The notes: generated by a model from the sequence alone, not told the origin. DNA of 14,368 nucleotides from Actinomycetota bacterium (GCA_030841245.1 JAVEDG010000009.1:1-14368); one strand, 5' to 3'. Positions 1 through 7,641 are shown, numbered from the stretch's first letter. Numbers and translations are program-made.

Positions 1-19
1 GGGGGGGAAGGAGGCAGCG

Positions 20-1495
20 ATGGGCCAGGACGTCGCGGCCACCAAGTTCACCCGCGAGGACCGGCAGCGGTACCGCCAGAAGGTGCGCCGTTGCCTGGAC
101 GTGTTCGCGCGGATGCTCGCCGAGTCCCGGTTCGACACCGAGCGCCGCAGCATGGGCCTGGAGATCGAGCTCAACCTGGCCGACGACTCCGGGGCCCCGG
201 CGATGGTCAACGCCAAGGTGCTCGAGCTCATCGCCGACCCCGACTTCCAGACCGAGCTGGCGCAGTTCAACATCGAGATCAACATCCCGCCGCACCTGCT
301 CGACGGCTCGGTCTTCGCCGATCTCGAGACCGCGGTGCGCGCCAGTCTCAACCATGCCAACGAGGTGGCCAGACGGGCCGACGCGAACGTCGTGATGATC
401 GGCATCCTGCCCACCGTCCGCCCGGAGCACCTGACCGAGGCCACGTTCAGCGACAACCCCCGCTACGCACTGCTCAACGAGCAGGTCTTCGCGGCGAGGG
501 GCGAGGACATCCACATCTCGATCGACGGCGTGGAGCGGCTCTCGACGTACGCCGACAGCATCGCGCCAGAGGCGGCGTGCACCAGCGTCCAGCTGCACCT
601 GCAGGTGAACCCCGAGACGTTCGCGGCGCACTGGAACGCCTCCCAGGCGATCGCCGGGGTCCAGCTGGCGCTGGGGGCGAACTCACCCTTCTTCTTCGCC
701 AAGGAGCTCTGGCGCGAGACCCGGATCGCGCTGTTCGAGCAGGCCGCCGACACCCGTTCCGACGAGCTGAAGGCTCAGGGCGTGCGTCCTCGGGTGTGGT
801 TCGGGGAGCGCTGGATCACCTCGATCTTCGACCTCTTCGAGGAGAACGTGCGCTACTTCTCCTCCCTCCTGCCCGTCGTCGAGGACGAGGACCCGCTGGA
901 GGTGCTGGAACGCGGGGACGTGCCGCAGCTGGCGGAGCTGCGGCTGCACAACGGCACCATCTACCGCTGGAACCGACCCGTGTACGACGTGGTCCGCGGC
1001 AAGCCGCACCTGCGCGTGGAGAACCGGTGCCTGCCGGCCGGGCCGACGGTCTCCGACGTCCAGGCCAACGCGGCGTTGTACTACGGGCTGGTCAAGGTGC
1101 TCGCCGAGGCGGACCGCCCCGTGTGGTCGGCCATGTCGTTCTCCGCGGCCGAGGAGAACTTCCACAACGGCGCGCGGCACGGTATCGACGCGCGGATCTA
1201 CTGGCCCGGGGTAGGGGAGGTGGCCGCCACCGAGCTGGTGCTTCGCCGGCTGCTCCCGATGGCGGCGGAGGGGCTGCAGGAGTGGGGCATCGACGGTGCC
1301 GACATCGACCGGCTGCTGGGCATCATCGAGGGTCGCTGCCTGACCGGGCGCAACGGCGCGGCCTGGCAGGCAGATGCTTTCCACCGCTACTACGAGCACC
1401 ACGACCGGTCCCGCGCGCTGGGCGAGATGATGCGCGGCTATGTCGAGAACATGCACTCGAACGAGCCGGTGCACACCTGGGCGGTTCCGGACTGA
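20..1495 (+). CDS. Glutamate--cysteine ligase-like carboxylate-amine ligase (491 aa)
   Basis: This is probably a cytoplasmic ATP-dependent ligase that joins a carboxylate, classically the glutamate gamma-carboxyl, to an amine. The fold is that of the GCS2/glutamine-synthetase-like amidoligases. Visible family marks are MGLEIELNL at about residues 45-53, with acidic metal-ligand candidates E48 and E50. FNIEINIPP lies at 83-91, the ANSPF segment at 220-224 followed by R235, RPRVWFGERW at 256-265 and RVENRCLPAGPT at 332-343. Length matches the roughly 490-aa actinobacterial proteins usually named glutamate--cysteine ligase. The start is well supported, because AAGGAGG at 8-14 sits 5 nt before the ATG. 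It stands alone and converges on the next gene. Actinomycetes normally make mycothiol rather than glutathione, so the true substrate is uncertain. A role with the ATP-grasp/esterase operon at 4515-7578 is possible but is inference. Family assignment is firm; the reaction is not. Confidence 0.85.
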   Translation: MGQDVAATKFTREDRQRYRQKVRRCLDVFARMLAESRFDTERRSMGLEIELNLADDSGAPAMVNAKVLELIADPDFQTELAQFNIEINIPPHLLDGSVFADLETAVRASLNHANEVARRADANVVMIGILPTVRPEHLTEATFSDNPRYALLNEQVFAARGEDIHISIDGVERLSTYADSIAPEAACTSVQLHLQVNPETFAAHWNASQAIAGVQLALGANSPFFFAKELWRETRIALFEQAADTRSDELKAQGVRPRVWFGERWITSIFDLFEENVRYFSSLLPVVEDEDPLEVLERGDVPQLAELRLHNGTIYRWNRPVYDVVRGKPHLRVENRCLPAGPTVSDVQANAALYYGLVKVLAEADRPVWSAMSFSAAEENFHNGARHGIDARIYWPGVGEVAATELVLRRLLPMAAEGLQEWGIDGADIDRLLGIIEGRCLTGRNGAAWQADAFHRYYEHHDRSRALGEMMRGYVENMHSNEPVHTWAVPD

Positions 1496-1510
1496 TCGCC
1501 GGTCGACCGC

Positions 1511-1526
1511 GGGCTCGGCTCAGCCC
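1511..1526. terminator. Weak hairpin between convergent genes
   Basis: GGGCT at 1511-1515 pairs with AGCCC at 1522-1526 around a 6-nt loop. It lies 15 bp after the ligase stop and overlaps the stop codon of the convergent small gene, so it could serve both directions. The stem is only 5 bp and has no T-run, so this is a weak call. Confidence 0.25.
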
Positions 1527-1825
1527 ACGCGCTCGCCGACGTGGGCCGGCTGCGGGCGGGCCGAGGTGCGCTTCCCGACGTTCGGTTCGATCTCGAGCAG
1601 CGAACGTCGGTCCATCGACACCGCGACGACGTGGTCCCGCGTGACGACGTGGGCCCGACCACCAGGGCCGGACGTGAGCAGGACGATGCAGAACTGGTCC
1701 AGCGCCGCCACCGTCACGTCGCCGTAGACGCGTCCGGAGCGGGTCTCGACGTCGACGTGGAGACCGCGCTCATGGGCCTCGCTCAGCACGACCCCGAGGG
1801 TCAAGGTCATGTGCAGTTCGATCAC
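1520..1825 (-). CDS. Small protein with Sm/Hfq-like core (101 aa)
   Basis: The product has no name I recognise. Its middle (residues about 10-70) resembles a bacterial Sm domain: a short N-terminal helix, then V-D-V-x-T-x-S-G-R-V-Y-G-D-V, then DQFCIVLL at 43-50. A variable turn follows, then RAHVVTRDHVVAVS at 57-70. In Hfq the corresponding parts are the beta strands with a conserved Gly, the DQF-x-(I/V)-LL Sm1 end and the YKHAISTV Sm2 motif. Here the KH pair would align with RD, so the usual RNA-contacting His is absent. The C-terminus (72-101) is basic and looks disordered. The GTG start at 1825 is preferred because GGGAG lies 6 nt upstream. An ATG at 1810 has no ribosome site. Hfq is generally reported missing from Actinobacteria, so an Sm-like fold is an inference to be tested. 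It could instead be another small beta-barrel protein. Confidence 0.7.
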   Translation of the reverse strand: MIELHMTLTLGVVLSEAHERGLHVDVETRSGRVYGDVTVAALDQFCIVLLTSGPGGRAHVVTRDHVVAVSMDRRSLLEIEPNVGKRTSARPQPAHVGERVG

Positions 1826-1890
1826 GCGGGGCTCCCACTCTGGTCTCCGGCGTCACCGGACGAGGCTGTCGCCAGGAGGATGGCAGAGCG

Positions 1891-1906
1891 CCGGCCTCGT
1901 GGCCGG
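1891..1906. other. GC hairpin in the intergenic region 1826-2050
   Basis: CCGGCC (1891-1896), loop TCGT, GGCCGG (1901-1906) forms a perfect 6-bp stem. It sits in the 225-bp gap between two divergent genes, so it is upstream of both and not placed as an ordinary terminator. I see no convincing -35/-10 pair elsewhere in this gap. Confidence 0.3.
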
Positions 1907-2050
1907 TAGCGCGGCGAAACCCGCCCGGCGTGGCTTGAGAAACCATCCGGACGGGCCATGGGTCACCGCAGATCGGCCCAACTGTCCACACCGGCTGGGT
2001 TCGCACCGCTACGGTGAGCCACCACTGCCTGAGCGACGGGGGTCCCCCTC

Positions 2051-4510
2051 ATGCGCACGCCCTTCGGACGTGTCCGTATCGCCGTCCTTCCGCTGGCTGC
2101 GGCGAGCCTGCTCGCCATGGCGTTGCCCGGCGTGGCCCGGGCGGCAGCAACGGCATCGTGCCTCGACGCGATGCCGGTGAGCGACGTCGTCGCCGGGCTG
2201 ACCGGTCACGGCTTGACCGTGAGCCAGGGCACCACGCCCGAGCCGTTCACGGCCACCGTCAAGGGCGTGATCACGGACGGCATCGCACCTGGCGTCGACA
2301 TGATCATCGCCGACCTGTCGTCACCGGCTCTCACCGACGCCGGAGGCGTGTGGGAGGGGATGTCAGGGTCCCCCGTGTACGACGACGGCACAGACGAGCT
2401 GATCGGCTCGGTGTCCTACGGGCTCTCGTTCGGGGCCTCGAACATCGCGGGGATCACCCCGGCCGAGACGATGGGGCAGGACCTGCTCGCCCCGGACGCG
2501 GCGCTGAACGCCGCGCCGCTGGCCAAGCACGTGGCGCTGCCGACGCGGATCCAGCGGGCGCTGGTGAGCAGCGGAGCGGCGACCACGACGCAGGTCGACG
2601 GCGGCCTCTCACCGATACCGGTGCCCCTGGCCGTGTCGGGCGTACGCGGGTCGCGCCTGCGCGCATTCGCCGACCGACTGGGCATCGCCGGCGTGCACCC
2701 GTACGCCGCGGGCAGCGTCGGCCCCGGTGACGTCGCTGACCCGGCCGACATCGTGCCCGGAGGCAACTTCGCGGCCACCGTGTCCTACGGCGACCTGACC
2801 TCGGGAGGCATCGGCACCACCACCGCGGTGTGCGACGGCGAGGCCCTGGCCTTCGGGCACCCCTTGGGCTTCTTCGGCCCCAGCACGATGACGGCCCACA
2901 CAGCCGACGTGCTCTACGTGCAGCCCGACTCGCTCGGCGTCCCGTTCAAGGTTGCGAACCTCGGCGGCCGGGTCGGCACCGTCGACCAGGACCGGCTGCT
3001 CGGCCTGCACGCGACCCTGGGCGCACTACCCGACGCGGCCGCGATCACGTCGAGCATCGCGTCCGGCGCCCGGTCCCGTGACGGCGAGACCGACGTCACC
3101 GTGCCCGGCGCCTTGCCCGACGTCGCGGCATTCCACCTGCTGTCGAACTTCGACCGGGTCTTCGACCAGGTCGGCCCCGGCTCCTCGACCATGACCTGGA
3201 CCGCCCACGGCCGGCGTGCCGACGGGTCGCCTTGGGAGGTGTCGCGGACCAACCAGTTCGCTGACCAGTTCGACATCTCGTTCGGCTCGATCTTCGAGCT
3301 CTTCGACGACCTCTCGACGATCCAGTCCAACCCCTTCGAGAAGGTGACGGTCGACGGGGTCGACGTGAGCGCATCGATCAGCAACCAGAACAACTCGCTG
3401 AGCATCCTCGGGATCGAGGCGCGGTCCCCGGACGGCGTCTGGACGGCGTTGCACGATCAAGACACCCTGCGTGCCGAGGCCGGCAGCCGGCTCAACCTGC
3501 GCGTCACGCTGGCACCCTTCCAGTCAACGGCGCGGCGGACCGTCGCGCTGCAAGTCGTGGTGCCACCGAGCGCGGCGCCCGGCTTCGCGTTCCTCGACGT
3601 GAGCGGCGGGGGTGGCAGCGGCGGCGGAGACTTCGTCGACGCGCCGGCCAGCAGCAGCGCCTCGGACGACTTCCCCTCGGTCCTCGACGGCATCGCCGGT
3701 GCCCCCCGGGGCAACGACCTGACCGCGACGCTGGAGACCGAGCCGACGAGCGACACGGGGACCGGGAGGACGACGACCGGCGTTGCGCGCCTCGACCAAG
3801 TGGTCGCCGGTGACCAGTCCTTCGGGGTCGAGGTCGTCCCACCGGCCAGGTCACTACCCGCGCACGTGGACGGCGCGACCTGGTCGCTCCGTCGCCACCT
3901 GAGCGGCGGTCCGGCCGACATCACGCTGCACCGGACGCCCGGTGACGGCATCCCGGTGACAGGGGACTGGGACGGCAACGGCTCGTCGACCCCGGCGATC
4001 TTCTCGGACGGCACCTGGAAGCTGTGGTACTTCCTGCACGGGACCCATCCGGTGTCCTTCACGTTCGGCCAGGCCGGTGACCAGCCCGTCGTCGGCGACT
4101 GGAACGGTGACGGCAGGACCGACATCGGGGTCTACCGCCATGGCGAGTTCCTGCTGCGGACGACCCGTTCCGCCGGGCCGGCCACGAGCGACTTCACGTT
4201 CGGCGCCACGAGCGGGCGGCCGGTGGCCGGTGACTGGGACGGTGACGGCATCGAGACCGTTGGCACCTACCACTCGGGCACGTGGCGGGTCACGAACCGC
4301 AACGTCGACGGCGCTACCGGGCGCACCTTCGACCTCGGCGCAGTGGGCTTCAAGCCGGTGGTCGGCGACTGGGACCGTGACGGGCGAAGCGAGCCGGGCG
4401 TCTATCGGCGCGGCCTGTGGCTGCTCACCAACGGGTCGTACGGCGGCAAGCCGACGATCGCGTTCACCTTCGGCAGCAGCACAAGCACTCCGCTGGCCTG
4501 GCGGAGCTGA
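2051..4510 (+). CDS. Secreted SpoIVB/S55 peptidase-like protein with C-terminal GDWDGDG repeats (819 aa)
   Basis: The N-terminus is a signal peptide: basic MRTPFGRVR, a hydrophobic core at 10-25, and a likely cleavage after ARA near residue 31. Residues about 44-145 carry a SpoIVB/S55-type serine-protease signature. GMSGSP lies at 103-108 (S105 is the nucleophile candidate by analogy with trypsin GDSGGP) and is followed by LIGSVSYG and IAGITPAETM. A second S55 signature, ALAFGHP with H270, follows at 265-271. In Bacillus SpoIVB the GH motif comes before the serine motif, so the order here is reversed. Residues about 430-515 look like beta-sandwich sequence, then comes a Gly/Ser-rich linker at 518-527. 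Residues 633-819 hold repeats with DxDxDG-like, possibly calcium-binding loops. The start is set by the signal peptide; the ribosome site is weak. Substrate unknown, and protease activity unproven. It converges with the ATP-grasp gene, the stops being 4 bp apart. Confidence 0.82.
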   Translation: MRTPFGRVRIAVLPLAAASLLAMALPGVARAAATASCLDAMPVSDVVAGLTGHGLTVSQGTTPEPFTATVKGVITDGIAPGVDMIIADLSSPALTDAGGVWEGMSGSPVYDDGTDELIGSVSYGLSFGASNIAGITPAETMGQDLLAPDAALNAAPLAKHVALPTRIQRALVSSGAATTTQVDGGLSPIPVPLAVSGVRGSRLRAFADRLGIAGVHPYAAGSVGPGDVADPADIVPGGNFAATVSYGDLTSGGIGTTTAVCDGEALAFGHPLGFFGPSTMTAHTADVLYVQPDSLGVPFKVANLGGRVGTVDQDRLLGLHATLGALPDAAAITSSIASGARSRDGETDVTVPGALPDVAAFHLLSNFDRVFDQVGPGSSTMTWTAHGRRADGSPWEVSRTNQFADQFDISFGSIFELFDDLSTIQSNPFEKVTVDGVDVSASISNQNNSLSILGIEARSPDGVWTALHDQDTLRAEAGSRLNLRVTLAPFQSTARRTVALQVVVPPSAAPGFAFLDVSGGGGSGGGDFVDAPASSSASDDFPSVLDGIAGAPRGNDLTATLETEPTSDTGTGRTTTGVARLDQVVAGDQSFGVEVVPPARSLPAHVDGATWSLRRHLSGGPADITLHRTPGDGIPVTGDWDGNGSSTPAIFSDGTWKLWYFLHGTHPVSFTFGQAGDQPVVGDWNGDGRTDIGVYRHGEFLLRTTRSAGPATSDFTFGATSGRPVAGDWDGDGIETVGTYHSGTWRVTNRNVDGATGRTFDLGAVGFKPVVGDWDRDGRSEPGVYRRGLWLLTNGSYGGKPTIAFTFGSSTSTPLAWRS
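3944..4507 (+). repeat. Four coding repeats of about 45 residues (GDWDGDG / G-x-Y-x-x-G-x-W)
   Basis: Within the secreted protein, GDW loops recur at residues 638-644, 682-688, 727-733 and 772-778, spaced 44, 45 and 45 residues. Each has the form PV-x-GDW(D/N)-x-(D/N)G, then a strand such as GVYRHGEFLL or GVYRRGLWLL, then an (F)TFG turn. Such repeats resemble VCBS/FG-GAP-type beta-propeller blades. A fifth unit begins (TFGSSTSTPLAW) but the protein ends where GDW would follow. This may close the propeller by pairing with the first unit. Confidence 0.75.
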
Positions 4511-4514
4511 CGGG

Positions 4515-5765
4515 TCAGCGCGTCAGCCGGGCCTGCTCGTCGCGCACCCACAGGGCGAGCAGGCCACGGAAGTGGGCGATGAACTCGTCGTGCTCGTGGG
4601 CCGGGAACGTCGCGGTGACGGTGTCCACGAGGACCCGGTCGAAGTCCGGGCCGTCGATGTAGTCCAGCACGACCTCGTCGATCTCCGGCATCCGCGACGC
4701 GCAGAAGTCGTGGTAGCGCTCGGTCTCGAAGTAGTCGTCCGCGAGCTGGCGGTAGGTGCTCAGCTTCTCGTCGTAGGAGAGGTCCGTGCGGTCCGCGGGC
4801 TCGAACCACGGCGTCGGGTCGAAGGAGGGTGTGGTTCGGCGTCCCGTCGCCGTCGCGAACACGGCCCACTTGACGAGCGCCTTCATCGCCCACGGGAAGT
4901 AGTAGTGCAGCGACGTGATGGCGACGTCGGGGCACGCGTTCGCGTAGTCGATGGGATAGACGTCACCGCCGCGGACCAAGGTCTCGCACGAGTTGAACTC
5001 CCAGCGGAAGAACGCGTTGACGATCCGCCCGATCGAGAGCACCTCGTCACCGACGTCGGGTGTGAGGAACTCATGATCCACCGAGTAGCGGCCGTGCATC
5101 GGCCTGTCCGGGTCGAACTTCATCACCATCGTCTCGGCGCCTATCGACAGTGAGCGGGCGAACACGTCGTAGCCCTCGACCGAGGCCTGCAGGTGCATGA
5201 GCATCTCGCCGGACTCGTCGTAGGCGCGGTGCAGCTCGTCCGCGTCGCGGATGCGCGACACACCACGCCAGGCCCCACCGTCGTACGGCTTCATGAACAA
5301 GGGATAACCGACCTTCTCGGCGACCGAGTCGAGGTCGAACGCGCGGTTGTACTGCTCGGAGGTGTAGGCGTACTTCGCGTTGTCGATCGGGTTCTTGTAG
5401 GGGACGAGCACGGTGACCGGCACCCTGAGACCGAGCCGGATCATCGCGCAGTAGGCGGCGTGCTTCTCCATGGCCTGGAACGTGAATGGCGAGTTGAGCA
5501 GGTAGACGCCGTCCATAAGCGCCACCTTCTTCAGCCACTCCCGCGGGTGGTAGTACCAGTAGGCGAGCCGGTCGATGACCAGGTCGTACGCCGGTTTGTC
5601 GCGCAGGTCGAACGGCTCGACCGTGAGACGCTCCACGTCGTACGTGTGCGTGCTGCCGGTCGAGTCGGTGACCGGTCCCAGCCGCGCGACGAGGGCCTCG
5701 AAGACCCTGGGCCAGTCGTTCTCGGTGCCGAGCAGCAGGCCGAGCAGGTGCCTCGAGTCGGTCAT
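4515..5765 (-). CDS. ATP-grasp ligase, RimK-like (416 aa)
   Basis: This is a likely cytoplasmic ATP-dependent carboxylate-amine/thiol ligase acting through an acylphosphate. NSPFTFQAMEKHAAYCAM (91-108) and RVPVTVLVP (114-122) match the helix and loop that precede the ATP-grasp core. GYPLFMKPYDGGAWRGVSRI (153-172) gives the ATP-binding lysine K159 and the flexible Gly loop. WEFNSCE (255-261) and YPIDYANACPD (270-280) give the acidic/Asn metal ligands, with E256, D273 and N276 as candidates. The C-terminal 130 residues are family-specific. A longer open frame runs upstream to 6245, but it only overlaps the esterase gene antiparallel to frame. The ATG at 5765 has AGGAGAGG just upstream and follows the esterase stop by 8 bp. 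It is the third gene of the minus-strand operon starting at 7578. No substrate is evident. The carboxylate could be an amino acid or peptide tail. Confidence 0.85.
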   Translation of the reverse strand: MTDSRHLLGLLLGTENDWPRVFEALVARLGPVTDSTGSTHTYDVERLTVEPFDLRDKPAYDLVIDRLAYWYYHPREWLKKVALMDGVYLLNSPFTFQAMEKHAAYCAMIRLGLRVPVTVLVPYKNPIDNAKYAYTSEQYNRAFDLDSVAEKVGYPLFMKPYDGGAWRGVSRIRDADELHRAYDESGEMLMHLQASVEGYDVFARSLSIGAETMVMKFDPDRPMHGRYSVDHEFLTPDVGDEVLSIGRIVNAFFRWEFNSCETLVRGGDVYPIDYANACPDVAITSLHYYFPWAMKALVKWAVFATATGRRTTPSFDPTPWFEPADRTDLSYDEKLSTYRQLADDYFETERYHDFCASRMPEIDEVVLDYIDGPDFDRVLVDTVTATFPAHEHDEFIAHFRGLLALWVRDEQARLTR

Positions 5766-5773
5766 CGCCTCTC

Positions 5774-6511
5774 CTAGCAGAACCGGGGCAGGTGGTAGGC
5801 CAGCTGGGAGCGCCAGGATGGCCAGTCGTGCGGCACGTCGTGGCCCCACACGTCGAGCTCGTGCGGGAGGCCCTGGCCGGCGAGCAGCTCGGCGAACCGC
5901 AGCGTGCTCGGCAGCGCACCGGTCGGGTCGATCTCCCACGCTCCCTGGCCGACCACGAGCACGAGGTAGACGTGCTGCCGCAGCCAGTCGAGATGGTCCC
6001 CGTGCAGGTGCGCGACGTAGTCCATGGGGTTGTGGAAGTACGCCGCGTCGCCCCGTTCGCCCCAGGCGTGCCACTGCCCGGGGTCGAAGGATCCGGACAG
6101 GCTGATGGCGAGCGGGAACAGGTCGGCGTGACGCAGCGAGACATTGGCCGCGTGGTAGCCGCCGAGGCTCATCCCGAGGGTGGCGACGTCGGCGCGGCCG
6201 CCGCAGTCGTCGCGGACGAACGGCACGACCTGGTCCACGACCCATTGCTCGTAGACGTCGTGACGGCGGGCACGCTCCTCGAGCGGGACCGACCGGTCCG
6301 ACCAGGTGAGGGCGTCCGCCGAGTCGACGCAGTAGAACTTCACCCGGCCGGAGTCCAGCAGCCAGCGGACGGCCTCGACCATGCCGTTGTTCTCGAAGTC
6401 CCAGGCGCTGCCCGCCTCGGACGGGAACACGAGCACCGGCCGGCCCCAGTGGCCGTGGACGACCACCTGGCCGCGCCAGTTGTCCGGCCCCGGGAGCTCG
6501 ATGTGCCTCAT
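5774..6511 (-). CDS. Esterase-D-type alpha/beta hydrolase (245 aa)
   Basis: This is a serine hydrolase of the esterase D/Fes superfamily. The nucleophile elbow is GMSLGG at 113-118, with S115 as nucleophile. The oxyanion region reads VLVFPSEAGSAWDFEN (26-41), and the catalytic histidine candidate is H228 in GHDVPHDWPSW (223-233). D195 in the WEIDP segment is a possible acid. There is no signal peptide, so it should be cytoplasmic. The ATG overlaps the upstream gene stop as ATGA (6508-6511), indicating translational coupling, and the ATP-grasp gene begins 8 bp after its stop. Probable ester or thioester cleavage; the true substrate is not visible. Its placement inside an ATP-grasp operon suggests it processes the ligase product or its precursor (inference). 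Confidence 0.87.
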   Translation of the reverse strand: MRHIELPGPDNWRGQVVVHGHWGRPVLVFPSEAGSAWDFENNGMVEAVRWLLDSGRVKFYCVDSADALTWSDRSVPLEERARRHDVYEQWVVDQVVPFVRDDCGGRADVATLGMSLGGYHAANVSLRHADLFPLAISLSGSFDPGQWHAWGERGDAAYFHNPMDYVAHLHGDHLDWLRQHVYLVLVVGQGAWEIDPTGALPSTLRFAELLAGQGLPHELDVWGHDVPHDWPSWRSQLAYHLPRFC

Positions 6512-7578
6512 CGCGCCACCAGCCGCAGCAGCCCGGTCAGGTGGGGGTCGAACGCGTCACGCCAACCGGTGTAGTTGTGAACGTCGGGGACCTCACGCAG
6601 GGTGACGTCGTAGCCCTGCGCGGCGAGGGCCCGGGCCATGATGCGGTTGTTGGCCAGGTTCTCCTCGATCGCGCCGCAGGTGAGCACCGCGGGGACAGGG
6701 GAGCGGTACCCGCCGGCGCGAAGGATCTCGTCAACGGCACGCACCACCCGGTCGTAGCGCGCGAACCGTCGTTCATGGGCGTCGTGGCGCGGGTGGAAGA
6801 AGCTGCCGGACTGCAGGAACAGAGCATCGACGAGACCGTCGTGGCGTCGGTGTGCGTGCAGCATCGCGAGGGCGCCGAGGCTGGTCCCCATCCCGATCAC
6901 CGTCGTCGTGGGCGCCGCCTCACGCAGCCGCGGGAGCACGGCGAGAGCGAGCGCGCGGGCGTAGGCGCCGTTCGCGGAGTACCACTCGTTGCGCTCACCC
7001 GGGTCGAGAAGTGCAGCGCGAAGCGGTGCGACGACGCGGCGCTCGACGAGTACGCCGAGGTAGGTCGTCAGCGAGGCGAGCACGTCGTACTCCGGGCCGT
7101 CGTGGACCACCAGCAGGGGCAGCTGCTCAGTGTCGAGCACGTCGGGCGGGGACCAGACGCGGGCCCCGACCTGCGAGCCGAGAGAGCGGGCGGGCACGGC
7201 GAGCTCGCGCAGCCGCCCCCGTCGTGGCGGGGGGCCGACGAGCCACCGCGGCGGCCGGTACCCAGGAAACTCCAGGACCGACTTGTCGCCGAAGGCACCC
7301 CCCACTCGGCTCGGGTTGCCCGGGTCGCGGACCCAGTCCTCGCCCCCGTCCGGCCCGGTCACCTGGAAGAGGTACTCCATGCGGTCGACCGCCGGCCGGG
7401 CCAGGTGCAGCGACCACACTCCGGCCTGCCACCGCAGGTCGAGGCGGTCGCCGGGGACGCCGACCTCCTGGTAGAGCCGCACGCTGCGCAGCTCGTGACC
7501 GGGGTCGGCCACCCGGAACGTCACCGCCTGGTCGTCGACAAGCGGTCCGGGTGCCGCGAGCTGGTCGGTGCGGGACAT
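6508..7578 (-). CDS. Fes-like alpha/beta hydrolase with N-terminal Ig-like domain (356 aa)
   Basis: Residues about 15-110 form an Ig/E-set-like beta-sandwich (VTFRVADPG, VWSLHLARPAVDRMEYLFQV, DWVRDPGNP). This is the arrangement of enterochelin esterases and CBM48-type N-termini. The catalytic part starts near 125. It has LLVVHDGPEYD at 155-165, the elbow GTSLG at 231-235 with S233 as nucleophile, and H334 in PDVHNYTGWRDAF at 331-343 as the general base. It is the first gene of the operon and overlaps the next by 4 bp. No ribosome site precedes the ATG at 7578. A TAGGGT box ends 9 nt upstream, so a leaderless transcript is likely. Fes homologues hydrolyse siderophore esters, but no siderophore genes are nearby, so a different ester or amide is equally possible. 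Confidence 0.86.
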   Translation of the reverse strand: MSRTDQLAAPGPLVDDQAVTFRVADPGHELRSVRLYQEVGVPGDRLDLRWQAGVWSLHLARPAVDRMEYLFQVTGPDGGEDWVRDPGNPSRVGGAFGDKSVLEFPGYRPPRWLVGPPPRRGRLRELAVPARSLGSQVGARVWSPPDVLDTEQLPLLVVHDGPEYDVLASLTTYLGVLVERRVVAPLRAALLDPGERNEWYSANGAYARALALAVLPRLREAAPTTTVIGMGTSLGALAMLHAHRRHDGLVDALFLQSGSFFHPRHDAHERRFARYDRVVRAVDEILRAGGYRSPVPAVLTCGAIEENLANNRIMARALAAQGYDVTLREVPDVHNYTGWRDAFDPHLTGLLRLVAR

Positions 7579-7587
7579 GAGGAGGGA

Positions 7588-7593
7588 ACCCTA
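7588..7593 (-). promoter_or_regulatory. Candidate -10 box for the esterase/ATP-grasp operon
   Basis: On the minus strand TAGGGT (TAnnnT) ends 9 nt before the ATG at 7578. There is no Shine-Dalgarno sequence, and the region just before the ATG is pyrimidine-rich. Together these fit a leaderless start. No good -35 is seen. Confidence 0.35.
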
Positions 7594-7612
7594 ACCGGAG
7601 TGGGTGCGGGGA

Positions 7613-7641
7613 TTGACACACGGTCCATTAGCCACTACTAA
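7613..7641 (+). promoter_or_regulatory. Promoter of the arsR gene, near-leaderless
   Basis: TTGACA (7613-7618), a 17-bp spacer, and TACTAA (7636-7641) make a strong housekeeping-type promoter. Expected initiation near 7648 is only a couple of bases before the ATG at 7650, and no ribosome site is present. Confidence 0.65.

Noticed and set aside
683..1474. 263-aa antisense frame over the ligase gene
   Set aside because: High-GC antisense shadow with no recognisable domain.
91..1644. Long open frame overlapping the ligase gene
   Set aside because: It is an out-of-frame shadow: Arg/Ala/Gly-rich, without any family motif, while the overlapping frame has a strong ribosome site and conserved motifs.
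2038..2048. GGGGGTCCCCC before the S55-like gene
   Set aside because: A one-base loop cannot form a hairpin, and it is short enough to arise by chance in this GC-rich sequence.
5766..6245. Upstream extension of the ATP-grasp frame (would give 576 aa)
   Set aside because: The extension overlaps the esterase gene in another frame and is low-complexity Arg/Pro. The ATG at 5765 has a good ribosome site.
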